Below the pieces are notes generated by a model that was not told the origin of the DNA, did no database searches, and was given only the letters and a program-made list of their open reading frames with translations. From an uncultured Pirellulaceae bacterium (GTDB lineage Bacteria > Planctomycetota > Planctomycetia > Pirellulales > Pirellulaceae), in the NCBI GenBank assembly GCA_937944405.1, contig CALDYR010000050.1, positions 1-53,756 of the forward strand: a stretch of DNA of 53,756 nt. The letters run 5' to 3'. The translations under genes and the position numbers were made by a program. Positions 18,471 through 27,929 of the stretch are shown here, one piece after another (position 1 is the stretch's first letter; each line of letters starts with the position of its first letter).

Positions 18471-19001
18471 TCAGCGCAACAGAGACTTCGTCTTGATCGG
18501 TCCGCCGGTGACGTGACCATGCTGGAGTGGATTTGTTTTAGCGCTCGTTACCAATGGTGTTTTCATTTTGGCCGGGATACAGTTTTGGCAACCGTTGACG
18601 GATTGGCATTGTTGGCAAATTTGGCTTGTGATGGCGGTCGAATGCTCCATACAAGCTCCGTCGGCGATGCGTTGTTTGATCGCGCTGGCGGTCTGGCTGA
18701 TATGCTGCCACCAACCGGTCCGTTGCGGGAGATCGTTTTCGTGATGCGTTTTCCAGTAAATGTACGGAGAGTTCCGTTTGCATTCTTCGCCGTCGCAGTT
18801 GTACGTTAGCCCGTAGTGCTTGGTGTGGCGATGAAACAGGTTGCTGCGCGTCCACGGATCGTTGGGTGCGTATTGAAAAGGCCGGTCGTGTTTGTAGTCC
18901 TTGAAAACTTGGGTGAGTTGGCCGTGGGCGGACGGGAGTTGGTGAAGGCAGCAGGCGACCACCGAAATCCAAGCCGCCAAACAGATGGGTAACGTGGGCA
19001 T
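18471..19001 (-). CDS. Exported Cys/His-rich protein of unknown function
   Basis: I do not recognise a named family. From the ATG at 19001 the product has 176 residues with a signal peptide to about residue 27 (LPSAHGQ). The mature part has a polar, His/Asn/Trp-rich segment (DPWTRSNLFHRHTKHYGL) followed by CDGEEC, a lone Cys, and a CQQC...CQNC cluster near the C-terminus. Pairs of CxxC motifs suggest metal binding or disulfides. The frame is open 67 codons further upstream, but that extension is Pro/Arg-rich with no signal at its start. The gene stands alone between a transposase relic and mqnA. Confidence 0.6.
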   Translation of the reverse strand: MPTLPICLAAWISVVACCLHQLPSAHGQLTQVFKDYKHDRPFQYAPNDPWTRSNLFHRHTKHYGLTYNCDGEECKRNSPYIYWKTHHENDLPQRTGWWQHISQTASAIKQRIADGACMEHSTAITSQICQQCQSVNGCQNCIPAKMKTPLVTSAKTNPLQHGHVTGGPIKTKSLLR

Positions 19002-19358
19002 AAACTTTGTCCCGAGATTCCGAAAAATTGACGTCAGGCCGAACACGGATGGTTTCTGAATCCCCAGAACAAAGGGAAAAAACCCGATCCCGTGTTCAAT
19101 CGGCGCGTGCCGGTCGGCAGGGACAGGCCATGGATCAGCCGGTATGAGGAGAATTCGGCGTTTCAAAATCCGTCTTTTCACTATTTTTCCTACAGCCCAC
19201 ACTGAGCACCCTGCCGCTACATTTTGACATCGTTAAAATAGTGACCGATTGACGGAGCCTGCGGTTATTCACAGAGAAGACTATATTTATAGGTGACGCA
19301 CCGGCGACGTTTGGGAAAGTGAGCCTGTAATACAATCCACCGCAACCGGAGCGGTTCC
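19002..19358. other. Intergenic region upstream of mqnA and the Cys/His-rich gene
   Basis: Roughly 360 bases between divergent genes that must hold promoters for both. I see no clear -35/-10 pair, operator or RNA element. Confidence 0.4.
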
Positions 19359-19403
19359 GGTCAGTGGATTGCTGGTCAGTAGATTGCCGGTCAGTAGATT
19401 GCC
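19359..19403 (+). repeat. Three tandem 15-bp units in the mqnA leader
   Basis: The unit GGTCAGTAGATTGCC is repeated three times head to tail (19359-19373 with two changes, 19374-19388, 19389-19403). The array ends 32 bases before the mqnA start. It may simply be slippage, but the position in the 5' leader is notable. Confidence 0.75.
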
Positions 19404-19435
19404 GGTTAAATAATCAAGAAAAAGAAACAACGAAT

Positions 19436-20242
19436 ATGGATCGATTGCGCATCGGAGCGGTTTCTTACCTGAACACCAAACCTTTGGTGTACGGTTTGGA
19501 GTTGTGCGCCGATGAGATCGATTTGGTGTTCGATTTGCCGAGTCGATTGGCCGATCGCTTGGCGGCGGGCGATTTGGATGTGGCGCTTATTCCGTCCATC
19601 GAAGCGATTATGGATCCGTCTTACACCGTTGTATCGGACGCGTGTATTGGTTGCCGAGGCCCCGTGTGGAGCGTGAAATTGCTCAGCCGGGTCTCACCAG
19701 AAAAGATCAGCACACTGGCCCTTGATGAGGGCAGTCGGACCAGTCGAGTGCTTTCGCGGATTATCTTGCAAAAACAGTCTAGCGTTTCGCCGACGCTAGA
19801 GCCGTTGATGATGAACGCCAATTGGCAGCAGGCTGCGACCGACGCGGTGTTGATCATCGGGGATCGGGCGATGGCCCCCGATCCGCCACAGTTCCCGTTT
19901 GTCTGGGATTTGGGGCAGGCGTGGCATCAGTGGACGGGGCTGCCGTTTGTCTTTGCCGTTTGGGCGGCACGAACGGGTGAATGTCTTGATCGATTGGACG
20001 GTGTGCTTTCTCGTGCGCGCGATCAGGGGGTGGCTAACATTGCTGAAATCGCCGGCGCACAAGCTCAGAAGTACGGTTTAACCGTTTCCCAGTGCCGGCA
20101 GTATCTCGAACACAATTTACATTTTCATCTGGGACGCGCTGAAAAACAGGGGCTGGATCTCTATTTTAAATATGCGGCGGACCTCAAACTTATTGAACCC
20201 AACCTCGAGCTCCAATTTCATGATTGCCAAACTACTGGATAA
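19436..20242 (+). CDS. mqnA: Chorismate dehydratase MqnA (futalosine pathway)
   Basis: MqnA removes water from chorismate to give 3-[(1-carboxyvinyl)oxy]benzoate, the first step of the futalosine route to menaquinone. The 268-residue product starts with the family signature LRIGAVSYLNTKPLVYGLE, then DLPSRLADRLAAGDLDVALIPSIE, and a DEGSRTSRVL block that lines the ligand pocket of this periplasmic-binding-protein-like fold. GDRAM and the WDLGQAWHQWTGLPFVFAVW segment are also typical. The ATG at 19436 is chosen because it starts the conserved MDRLRIG; in-frame codons from 19364 encode the tandem repeat in the leader. Its last 23 bases overlap the start of mqnC, giving translational coupling. Cytoplasmic. 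Confidence 0.93.
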   Translation: MDRLRIGAVSYLNTKPLVYGLELCADEIDLVFDLPSRLADRLAAGDLDVALIPSIEAIMDPSYTVVSDACIGCRGPVWSVKLLSRVSPEKISTLALDEGSRTSRVLSRIILQKQSSVSPTLEPLMMNANWQQAATDAVLIIGDRAMAPDPPQFPFVWDLGQAWHQWTGLPFVFAVWAARTGECLDRLDGVLSRARDQGVANIAEIAGAQAQKYGLTVSQCRQYLEHNLHFHLGRAEKQGLDLYFKYAADLKLIEPNLELQFHDCQTTG

Positions 20243-21374
20243 AGCCGTCGCCGGACAACGGCTAACGTTTGACGAAGCGCTGCAACTGACCCAATGTGAT
20301 GATTTGGCGGCTCTTGGCGCGGCGGCCAACGCCGTCACCGAGCGTCTGCACCCGGAGCGTTATCGGACTTATAACATTGATCGAAATATCAATTACACTA
20401 ATGTTTGTACCGCCGTTTGCGATTTCTGTGCGTTCTATCGAGGCCCGAAACACGAAGAAGGTTACGTCCTAGACCGTGCTCAACTGCTTGATAAGATCGG
20501 TGAAACGGTAGAACTAGGCGGCGAACAAATCCTGCTTCAGGGCGGCCTGCACCCGAAATTTAAGCTCGACTGGTACGAGCAAATGTTGCGTGAGATCAAG
20601 GAAAAGTATCCGATGGTCAACGTGCATGGTTTTAGCCCCCCCGAGATTCATCACTTCACCAAGGTCAACAATCTGCCGTTGGAGGAAGTTTTGACGCGAT
20701 TGAAAGCGGCCGGATTAGGCAGCCTTCCAGGCGGCGGTGCCGAAATTCTGGTCGATCGGGTGCGCGATGAGATCACCCGTGGCAAAGTGATGACCGACGA
20801 TTGGCTTAACGTGATGCGCGTCTGGCACAAGCTTGGTGGACGGAGTAGCGCCACGATGATGTTTGGCCACGTGGAGACACCGGCTGAACGGATCGAGCAT
20901 CTGCAGCGGCTGCGAGATCTTCAAGACGAAACGGGCGGGTTCACGGCTTTTATTTGCTGGACGTTTCAGCCCGACAACACGCAAATGTCGGACATCAAAC
21001 CGTTGGGGGCGTTTGCGTACTTGAAAATGCAGGCCATTGCGAGACTGTTTTTGGACAACATTGCCAACATTCAATCTAGCTGGGTGACGCAAGGTTTGAA
21101 GGTCGGGCAGTTGTCGTTGGTTTACGGAGCCAACGACATGGGCAGTTTGATGATCGAAGAGAACGTCGTCGCCGAAGCTGGCACTGTTCACTATCTTACG
21201 CTTGATCAGATTCGTGACGCGATTTCAGAGATCGGGTTTGAGCCTCGGCAGCGCGATGTGCATTACCGGTTGTTGGATGAAACGCACTGTAACAATGCCG
21301 TTGAAGCCAACCGACAGTGGATCGAAAAACAAAAAGCGCGAGACGCTGCCGGCGGAGTCTATCAACTGGCGTAG
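20220..21374 (+). CDS. mqnC: Cyclic dehypoxanthine futalosine synthase MqnC
   Basis: MqnC is a radical-SAM enzyme that cyclises dehypoxanthinyl futalosine in menaquinone synthesis. The 384-residue protein has the cluster motif C63-x3-C67-x2-C70 (NVCTAVCDFCAFYR), preceded by YRTYNIDRNINYTN. GGEQILLQGGLHP, VHGFSPPEI, GLGSLPGGGAEIL and SATMMFGHVET are the conserved radical-SAM barrel strands of the MqnC/MqnE group. The ATG at 20220 lies inside the end of mqnA (23-base overlap); an upstream in-frame ATG at 20172 would give 16 extra residues without family support. Genes for MqnB, MqnD and MqnE are not in the window. Confidence 0.93.
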   Translation: MIAKLLDKAVAGQRLTFDEALQLTQCDDLAALGAAANAVTERLHPERYRTYNIDRNINYTNVCTAVCDFCAFYRGPKHEEGYVLDRAQLLDKIGETVELGGEQILLQGGLHPKFKLDWYEQMLREIKEKYPMVNVHGFSPPEIHHFTKVNNLPLEEVLTRLKAAGLGSLPGGGAEILVDRVRDEITRGKVMTDDWLNVMRVWHKLGGRSSATMMFGHVETPAERIEHLQRLRDLQDETGGFTAFICWTFQPDNTQMSDIKPLGAFAYLKMQAIARLFLDNIANIQSSWVTQGLKVGQLSLVYGANDMGSLMIEENVVAEAGTVHYLTLDQIRDAISEIGFEPRQRDVHYRLLDETHCNNAVEANRQWIEKQKARDAAGGVYQLA

Positions 21375-21390
21375 TGAAATTTCATCGTAG

Positions 21391-21403
21391 CTGGCTTCGC
21401 CAG
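21391..21403 (+). terminator. Small hairpin after mqnC
   Basis: CTGGC-TTC-GCCAG forms a tight stem-loop 17 bases after the mqnC stop. The downstream T-run is poor, so termination would be weak. Confidence 0.3.
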
Positions 21404-21621
21404 AATTCAGGCCGTGGCATGTTGAAGACCGGTTGCGGAGAGCGCTTGTTTTGAATCGACGCTTTCGGGCTCGGGCGGTTGCGCGTTGCAGATTTCGCGC
21501 GGGTGATTGGGCAGCCCTATTCTCACCGCCGCTGGGACTACCGCTGAAGTGGCTGGCACAGCGACTTGACTGTCGTGGTCGGCGTTGGTGCGTTGGGTGT
21601 TTCGTTTCAGAAGCGGCGCAG

Positions 21622-21657
21622 AAAAAAACGCGGCGCCGTGGGAATTTCGGCGCCACG
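21622..21657 (-). terminator. Intrinsic terminator of ndk
   Basis: On the minus strand GTGGCGCCG pairs with CGGCGCCGC across a nine-base loop and is followed by T7. It lies about 35 bases past the ndk stop codon, a typical rho-independent terminator. Confidence 0.8.
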
Positions 21658-21690
21658 TTGCTGCGTTGTCGATAGCGGTTGAAAGACGGC

Positions 21691-22149
21691 TTATTCGTCG
21701 CCCGCACGGCACCAAGAAACCATGCAGGAGTCAAAGTCGCAGATTTCTGCGCCCGTGAAGTAGAGTTCGATTTCACGTTTGGCGGCTTCGGCACCGTCCG
21801 AAGCGTGGACCAAGTTCATCTGGCGGCTGCTGCTGAAGTCGCCTCGAATGGTGCCCGGGGCAGCGTTGAGCCCGTTGGTTGCGCCCAGCATTTCGCGAAT
21901 CACGCGAATCACGTCGAGCCCTTGGGCCACAATCGCAACGACCGGTGCGGCGGTAATAAATTCCTCCAATCCCGGGTAAAAAGGTTTTTCAACGTGTTCG
22001 GCGTAGTGCTGTTTGGCCAAATCGGGCGTGACCCGAATCATTTTCATCGCGATGATTTCGATGGCTTTGTCTTCGAAACGGGTAATGATTTTCCCCATCA
22101 AGCGGCGTTGAACGCAATCGGGCTTCAGCAGAACTAGAGACCTTTCCAT
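21691..22149 (-). CDS. ndk: Nucleoside diphosphate kinase
   Basis: Ndk transfers the gamma phosphate of ATP to NDPs and dNDPs through a phosphohistidine. The 152-residue length is normal. The start MERSLVLLKPDCVQRRLMGKII is canonical, and the active-site block N112-L-V-H115-A-S-D-G contains the phosphorylated His. RVIREMLGATN and PGTIRGDF are conserved nucleotide-binding segments. The ATG at 22149 follows AAGGA seven bases upstream; the open frame extends 19 codons further but has no family similarity there. The gene is monocistronic, convergent with mqnC, and has its own terminator. Cytoplasmic housekeeping enzyme. Confidence 0.96.
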   Translation of the reverse strand: MERSLVLLKPDCVQRRLMGKIITRFEDKAIEIIAMKMIRVTPDLAKQHYAEHVEKPFYPGLEEFITAAPVVAIVAQGLDVIRVIREMLGATNGLNAAPGTIRGDFSSSRQMNLVHASDGAEAAKREIELYFTGAEICDFDSCMVSWCRAGDE

Positions 22150-22473
22150 TACAGGAAATCCTTTATTAACAAATTGTGGCGTTATCGTCTTAAAATCACG
22201 TGGCAAACGTAGTCTAACAAAGGATTCCCCCTTTCGAAATTGGGGGCGATGAGTGAAAATGGCCCACTTTTATCGGGCTATGTTTTATTGCGACAAACAC
22301 CGAACCAGAAAATGGCTGGTTGAGGTTGGACTGGCGTTGTTGAACCCATAAGTTTTCAGTATTTAAACAGCCCCATAGGTTGCTCTTTGCCCCAACGACC
22401 CCTTGGCCCTATCGCAAGCACCGGCATTTTTTTCGGCGTTTTCGGCACGACCTTTTTACCTGATGAGACAAGC
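22150..22473. other. Intergenic region between ndk and korA
   Basis: About 320 bases between divergent genes. It must contain both promoters; I see no distinct motif, hairpin or small gene. The frame of korA is open from 22387, but that part encodes no conserved sequence. Confidence 0.4.
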
Positions 22474-24336
22474 ATGAGTAGTTCGACGGTCTTTCCGCCA
22501 ACATCTAAACCTTCCGAATCTGTTTCCGGCGTCACGGTGCGTCTGTGCGGAGACTCCGGCGACGGCATGCAGTTGCTGGGCACTCAGTTGACCAATACGT
22601 CGGCCCTTTCGGGTAACGACGTGGCGACCTTCCCTGACTTCCCGGCTGAGATCCGTGCGCCGCGCGGGACACGGGCCGGGGTCAGCGGTTTCCAGGTCCA
22701 GTTTTCGGCCGAAGAAATTTTCACTCCCGGTGACGGCGTCGATGCGTTGGTTTGCATGAACCCTGCGGCACTGGTCACCAATCTGGTTGATTTGAAAAAG
22801 ACAGGGATCTTGATCGTCAATTCAGACGGTTTTGAAGCCAAGGATCTTAAGTTGGCGAAGTTGGATTCTAATCCGCTGACCGACGGTATGTTGGAGCATT
22901 ACCGCACGATCGAAGTTCCGATGACTTCGATGACTCGGACTGCGGTTGAACCGACGGGGCTGTCAACAAAATTCGCTGATCGGTGTAAGAACTTTTTTGC
23001 GATGGGGTTGGTGTTTTGGCTGTATGGGCGCGACGTCGAACCGACGCTGCGTTTCATCGACGATAAATTCTCAAAGAAACCAGACGTCGCCGAAGCTAAC
23101 CGACTTGCCCTAAAAGCCGGTTGGAATTACGGCGAAACAACGGAGCACTTCGCATCCACATTTTCCGTTCCCGCAGCAGAATTACAGCCCGGCACCTATC
23201 GCAACGTGATGGGGAATCAAGCGCTGGCTTGGGGGTTGATCGCTGCGGCGAAACTCAGTGGAAAAGAGTTGTTCCTAGGGTCGTATCCCATTACCCCTGC
23301 CAGTGATATCTTGCACGAGTTAAGCAAGCACAAGAACTTTGGTGTGCGGACGTTTCAGGCCGAAGATGAAATTGCGGCGGTGTGTTCGGCGGTCGGCGCG
23401 GCCTTCGGCGGCAGTATGGCGATCACCACCAGCAGCGGACCCGGCATCGCCCTCAAGGGCGAAGGGATCGGGTTGGGGTTAATTCTTGAACTGCCGTTTT
23501 TGGTCATCGATGTGCAACGCGGTGGTCCTAGCACTGGGCTTCCCACTAAAACCGAGCAATCGGATTTGCTGATGGTGATGCACGGGAGAAACGGCGAATC
23601 ACCGTTGCCCGTCATTGCGGCACAAAGCCCGGGGGACTGTTTTGACACGGCGATTGAGGCGTGGCGGATTGCGACCAAATACATGACGCCGGTAATCATT
23701 CTTTCTGACGGTTATATCGCCAACGGTGCTGAACCTTGGAGGGTGCCAGAAGTCAGCAGTTTGGAAAAAATCGAAGTCACTCATCCGCCTGCGCGGGCGG
23801 ATAACGATGAACCCTTCATGCCTTACAGTCGCAATGAAAACTTAGCACGGCCGTGGGCAGTTCCCGGCACGCCGGGATTGATGCACCGTGTCGGCGGTTT
23901 GGAAAAACAGGACGGCAGCGGCAACGTCAGCTACGATCCCGATAACCACCAGTACATGGTTCAAACGCGTGCCAAAAAAGTCGACATGGTCGCCGATTCA
24001 ATCGCAGAGGTGGAAGTGTATGGAAAATCAAAAGGCACCTTGGTGCTCAGTTGGGGCGGGACTTACGGTTCGTGTCGCACTGCGGTAAAGGAATCAGTCG
24101 ACGCCGGACTGGATGTTGGCCACGTGCACTTGCGTTGGATCAGCCCGTTTCCCAAGAATCTTGAGGCGGTTATGCGAGGGTTTGACAGAGTGCTAATTCC
24201 GGAACTCAACACCGGACAACTGAGGTTGCTGATTAAAAGTAAGTATCTGATAGACGCGATCGGATTCAATAAAATCAAAGGTAAACCTTTCAAGGTCTCT
24301 GAATTGGTAGCCAAAATTAAAGAAGTCACCGTTTAA
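22474..24336 (+). CDS. korA: 2-oxoacid:ferredoxin oxidoreductase, fused gamma-alpha subunit
   Basis: This is the alpha subunit of a 2-oxoacid (probably 2-oxoglutarate) ferredoxin oxidoreductase, which oxidatively decarboxylates the oxoacid to an acyl-CoA and reduces ferredoxin. The 620-residue product carries the gamma domain at its N-terminus (CGDSGDGMQLLGTQL, PAEIRAPRGT..GVSGFQV, residues ~20-210), then the alpha pyrimidine-binding domain (GNQALAWGLIAAAK, YPITPASDILHEL, EDEIAA, TTSSGPGIALKGE, RGGPSTGLPTKTEQSDL). A fused gamma-alpha chain is the usual KorA form. The ATG at 22474 starts just before the conserved gamma domain. korB follows after 49 bases, so the pair forms an operon. Substrate choice between 2-oxoglutarate and others is inferred from fusion type. 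Confidence 0.9.
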   Translation: MSSSTVFPPTSKPSESVSGVTVRLCGDSGDGMQLLGTQLTNTSALSGNDVATFPDFPAEIRAPRGTRAGVSGFQVQFSAEEIFTPGDGVDALVCMNPAALVTNLVDLKKTGILIVNSDGFEAKDLKLAKLDSNPLTDGMLEHYRTIEVPMTSMTRTAVEPTGLSTKFADRCKNFFAMGLVFWLYGRDVEPTLRFIDDKFSKKPDVAEANRLALKAGWNYGETTEHFASTFSVPAAELQPGTYRNVMGNQALAWGLIAAAKLSGKELFLGSYPITPASDILHELSKHKNFGVRTFQAEDEIAAVCSAVGAAFGGSMAITTSSGPGIALKGEGIGLGLILELPFLVIDVQRGGPSTGLPTKTEQSDLLMVMHGRNGESPLPVIAAQSPGDCFDTAIEAWRIATKYMTPVIILSDGYIANGAEPWRVPEVSSLEKIEVTHPPARADNDEPFMPYSRNENLARPWAVPGTPGLMHRVGGLEKQDGSGNVSYDPDNHQYMVQTRAKKVDMVADSIAEVEVYGKSKGTLVLSWGGTYGSCRTAVKESVDAGLDVGHVHLRWISPFPKNLEAVMRGFDRVLIPELNTGQLRLLIKSKYLIDAIGFNKIKGKPFKVSELVAKIKEVTV

Positions 24337-24385
24337 TCATCACGGTTTTCCCCACACCTTTTTTTCCTTCGACGAATCGCTTGCC

Positions 24386-25402
24386 ATGAGCACTGAATTA
24401 CCCGTACTAAAAGACAAAGATTTCGCATCCGATCAAGACATCCGTTGGTGTCCCGGTTGTGGCGACTATTCCATTCTCGCGCAGATGAAAAAAGTCTTGG
24501 CGTCGTTAGGGAAAAACAAGGAAGAGACGGTTTTCATTTCGGGAATCGGGTGCTCGAGTCGTTTTCCGTACTACATGGATACCTACGGGATGCACTCGAT
24601 CCATGGCCGCGCTCCGGCGTTCGCGACGGGGCTGAAATCGACTCGACCGGAGCTGGATATTTGGGTGATCACCGGGGACGGCGACGCGCTGAGCATCGGC
24701 GGTAATCACTTTATGCACATGGTTCGCCGCAATGTAGATCTCAACGTGATTCTGTTCAACAACAGCATCTACGGTTTAACCAAAGGTCAGTATTCGCCAA
24801 CGTCGAAGGTGGGAACGGTCACCAAGAGTACTCCCGTGGGATCGATCGATCAACCGATCAATCCGATTTCGTTGGCGCTGGCGGCGGAGGCTACCTTTGT
24901 GGCCCGGTCGGTGGACACGAATATCAAACATCTTCGCGCGATGATGCAACGGGCTTCTGAACATCGTGGCACGTCGTTCCTTGAGGTGTATCAGAACTGC
25001 AATGTCTTCAACGACGGTATCTGGGATTATGCCAAAGACAAAGCGACCAAAGATGACACGACGGTGGAGCTAGAGCACAATAAACCTTTGATATTCGCTG
25101 GTGGCGACAAAGGCATCCGGTTGAACGGTTTCGCACCTGAGGTGGTCGATTTAAGCGGTGGAAAAGTTGCTCAGGATGATCTGTTGTTTCATGACGAAAA
25201 AGCTGTCAGTTCACAGTTGGCGTTTCTTCTCAGTCGCATGCGTCATCCAGAATTCCCAGAACCTATCGGCGTATTTCGTGCCGTCGAACGTCCGACTTAC
25301 GACTCGATGATCAACCAGCAGGTCGAACAGGCGAAATCTAAGCATGGTGTTGGTGAATTGGAGAAATTATTCGCCGGTGGTGACACTTGGACGGTTGAAT
25401 AG
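24386..25402 (+). CDS. korB: 2-oxoacid:ferredoxin oxidoreductase, beta subunit
   Basis: This 338-residue subunit binds thiamine diphosphate and the catalytic iron-sulfur cluster of the KorAB enzyme. Visible landmarks are W-C22-P-G-C25-GDYS (cluster ligands), GIGCSSRFPYYMDTYGMHSIHGRAPAFATGLK, and the ThDP/Mg motif GDGD (97-100) followed by ALSIGGNHFMHM..RN and NNSIYGLTKGQYSPTS. A further Cys lies in EVYQNCNVFND. Length is normal for KorB. It sits 49 bases after korA and 15 bases before a glycosyltransferase gene, so transcription may continue into that gene. Confidence 0.93.
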   Translation: MSTELPVLKDKDFASDQDIRWCPGCGDYSILAQMKKVLASLGKNKEETVFISGIGCSSRFPYYMDTYGMHSIHGRAPAFATGLKSTRPELDIWVITGDGDALSIGGNHFMHMVRRNVDLNVILFNNSIYGLTKGQYSPTSKVGTVTKSTPVGSIDQPINPISLALAAEATFVARSVDTNIKHLRAMMQRASEHRGTSFLEVYQNCNVFNDGIWDYAKDKATKDDTTVELEHNKPLIFAGGDKGIRLNGFAPEVVDLSGGKVAQDDLLFHDEKAVSSQLAFLLSRMRHPEFPEPIGVFRAVERPTYDSMINQQVEQAKSKHGVGELEKLFAGGDTWTVE

Positions 25403-25417
25403 ATCGCGGACTATCCC

Positions 25418-26638
25418 GTGCAAAACCATCCACCCCACCCTGCCCCGAAACTGCTGATAGTTGCCGAGTTTGATTCGTTGAACGGAGGCGAAAATTCCAT
25501 GCTGGCGGTGCTGCCGTTGTTGGTTGAAACTGGCTGGCGGATAAAAATAGCGTTTCCTCATCAGGCCGTTGCTGGCGATCATGAGTTGCTGGCGGATCGG
25601 ATCGTGGGGTTGGATGTGCGGGGCATCGAACTGGCGACGCACCACGAAGACGGGACCAAAAAATCCCAAGCCCAGTATCGCCAAGGGCTAGCGGAAGTCA
25701 TCGACGCACATCAACCCGACCTCGTGTGGGCCAATAGCCTTTCCATGAGTCGTTTGTGCGGACCGGTGACCGCGAAGCTTGGCGTGGCATCGGTTGGGTA
25801 TCTGCGCGACATCGTTAAACTGAGCAACAAAGCTGTTGCCGATGTCAATCAATTGGATCAAATGGTCGCGGTGTCGCAAGCGACAAAAGACTTCCACGCG
25901 GCCCAAGGGGTGATCGAATCAAAGATGCACGTGATTCATAACGGCGTCGATTTAGATTTGTTTAAACCGGTTGCTGGAAGTGGGGTGGTTAATGTGAAGA
26001 TGGAGTTAGGAATTCCCAACGACTCCCCTGCCCTGTTGTTCGTTGGGCAAATAGGGATGCGAAAAGGCGTCGACGTATTGTTGGACGTTTTTGAAAAAGT
26101 GATTTTGGATTTGCCGGATTGCCATCTTTTAATTGTCGGTCAGCGGCATTCCGCCAAACAAGAGTCGATTGACTATGAATCGGAATTGGTAATGCGGAGT
26201 CAAAGGGTTCCTTTGCAAAATAAGGTTCACTGGTTGCACCGGCGCGACGACATGCCTGAGGTTTATAACGGTGCGGACTTGCTTTTGCACCCGGCTCGGC
26301 AAGAGCCGTTGGGGCGGGTGATATTAGAATCCATCGCCTGTGGTTTGCCGGTGTTGACGACATTGGTCGGGGGTAGCCCCGAGATTTTAGGCTGCAACGA
26401 TTCCTGCGATTTGCTGTGCCCTGTGGACGATGCCTCAACCATGGCTCAGCGGGCGGTCGCGATCCTTCAAAACGTAGAATTAAGGGGGGCGATTTCCGAA
26501 GAATTGCGGGCCTTGGCGTTGCACCGCTTTGATCGGAAACGTTGCCACGCTCAAACCGAATGTTTACTTGCAAATTTAACTTGCAAATTTAAAGGGAAAG
26601 AGATTCGTCGGGAGGAATCGTGGGATGTTAACGGGTAA
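25418..26638 (+). CDS. GT4-type glycosyltransferase
   Basis: This is a 406-residue retaining glycosyltransferase of the GT-B fold (family GT4). The N-terminal domain opens with LLIVAEFDSLNGGENSMLAVLPLL, and the C-terminal donor-binding domain begins near VIHNGVDLDLFKP, continues with LLFVGQIGMRKGVDVLLDVFEKV, and holds the E-x7-E signature (E-PLGRVIL-E within HPARQEPLGRVILESIACGLPVL). It would transfer a sugar from a nucleotide donor, perhaps for a cell-surface glycan, given the UDP-xylose synthase homologue downstream. The start is GTG at 25418, 15 bases after korB. Acceptor and donor cannot be told from sequence. Confidence 0.87.
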   Translation: MQNHPPHPAPKLLIVAEFDSLNGGENSMLAVLPLLVETGWRIKIAFPHQAVAGDHELLADRIVGLDVRGIELATHHEDGTKKSQAQYRQGLAEVIDAHQPDLVWANSLSMSRLCGPVTAKLGVASVGYLRDIVKLSNKAVADVNQLDQMVAVSQATKDFHAAQGVIESKMHVIHNGVDLDLFKPVAGSGVVNVKMELGIPNDSPALLFVGQIGMRKGVDVLLDVFEKVILDLPDCHLLIVGQRHSAKQESIDYESELVMRSQRVPLQNKVHWLHRRDDMPEVYNGADLLLHPARQEPLGRVILESIACGLPVLTTLVGGSPEILGCNDSCDLLCPVDDASTMAQRAVAILQNVELRGAISEELRALALHRFDRKRCHAQTECLLANLTCKFKGKEIRREESWDVNG

Positions 26639-26810
26639 AACGATGTTGTTTCAAGGCGCGAAAAATCCCGCCAATCGCGGAGTTGCGTTAAAGTGCTCCT
26701 AAATTCGCTGAAATGCGGCCCACACGGAACCTATTTATAGCCGCTGACAAATTCGAGAGCGCAGGCTAAGATAAGGGGTCTTACTGCAACCGGAGCGAAT
26801 TGGATTATCT

Positions 26811-27785
26811 ATGTCGATTGTTAAGCGTATTGTTGTTGCCGGTGGAGCCGGTTTTTTAGGTTCGCATCTTTGCGAGCGATTGGTCGAACAGGAACATGAT
26901 GTAATCTGTTTGGATAACTTTTACACCAGTCAGAAAACCAACGTAACTCATTTGTTGGGCAAACCAAATTTTGAATTGATCCGGCACGATGTCGTTGATC
27001 CCATTCTTTTGGAGGTGGACGAGATTTACAATCTGGCATGTCCGGCGTCTCCGGGGCACTACCAGTATAATCCGATCAAGACGATGAAGATCTCGATCTT
27101 GGGTTCGGTGAACTTATTGGGTATGGCCAAACGCTGTAACGCCAAAATTTTCCAAGCCTCCACCAGTGAAGTCTATGGTGATCCCGAAGTCCATCCGCAG
27201 CCTGAAAGCTATAAGGGTTCGGTCAATCCGATAGGTATTCGTGCTTGCTACGATGAAGGGAAGCGCGCCGCGGAGACGTTGTTTTTTGACTACCATCGTT
27301 ACAATAAAACAAACATTCGTGTGTGCCGAATTTTCAACACCTACGGACCGCGTATGCACCCCTTCGACGGGCGCGTGGTCAGTAACTTCATCCGGCAAGC
27401 GCTTGCCGGGGACGACATCACGATTTTCGGTGATGGTTCACAGACGCGCTCGTTTTGTTACCGTGACGATTTGGTGGAAGGTTTTCTGCGTTTGATGGCC
27501 GCTCCAGACGAAGTCACCGGTCCGGTGAATCTTGGCAATCCTGGTGAATACACCATCAAGGAGCTCGCCGAATTGATCATTGAAATAGTCGGCAGTAAAT
27601 CCAAATTGTCCTTTCAGCCGCTTCCGCCAGACGATCCGACTCGCCGTCAGCCCGACATTGCCTTGGCCCGCAAGCAGTTGGATTGGGAACCGCACGTCGC
27701 GTTGCGAGATGGTTTGGAAAAAACGATTGAATGGTTTAAAACGATTGATGTTGAACGTTATCGACCACCGACGCCAAATTATTGA
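26811..27785 (+). CDS. uxs: UDP-glucuronate decarboxylase (UDP-xylose synthase)
   Basis: UXS converts UDP-glucuronate to UDP-xylose with bound NAD. The 324-residue extended SDR protein has the Rossmann motif G11-G-A-G-F-L-G17, LDNFYTSQK..., the family-specific [28 protein letters not shown], and the catalytic Y147-x3-K151 in [24 protein letters not shown] and [12 protein letters not shown] are further UXS signatures. Length matches soluble bacterial UXS without a membrane anchor. GGAG lies 14 bases upstream. It probably feeds xylose into a surface polysaccharide with the adjacent glycosyltransferase, though 172 bases separate them. Confidence 0.93.
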   Translation: MSIVKRIVVAGGAGFLGSHLCERLVEQEHDVICLDNFYTSQKTNVTHLLGKPNFELIRHDVVDPILLEVDEIYNLACPASPGHYQYNPIKTMKISILGSVNLLGMAKRCNAKIFQASTSEVYGDPEVHPQPESYKGSVNPIGIRACYDEGKRAAETLFFDYHRYNKTNIRVCRIFNTYGPRMHPFDGRVVSNFIRQALAGDDITIFGDGSQTRSFCYRDDLVEGFLRLMAAPDEVTGPVNLGNPGEYTIKELAELIIEIVGSKSKLSFQPLPPDDPTRRQPDIALARKQLDWEPHVALRDGLEKTIEWFKTIDVERYRPPTPNY

Positions 27786-27929
27786 TCGCGGTGGTGAAGG
27801 CTTGGGTTGGTATGAAAGTCGCACCGGGGCACACGATAGTTCCTTCAAGTTTTGGTGGTTGAATCACCGACCAAAGGGTGGGGAACTTTCCTTCAACTTG
27901 TAACTACATCATACTTGAGAGCAGCTTTC

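Noticed and set aside
24386-25402. Pyruvate:ferredoxin oxidoreductase beta subunit
   Set aside because: The fused gamma-alpha partner and the two-subunit organisation fit KorAB better than PorABCD, which has a separate delta subunit; certainty is moderate.
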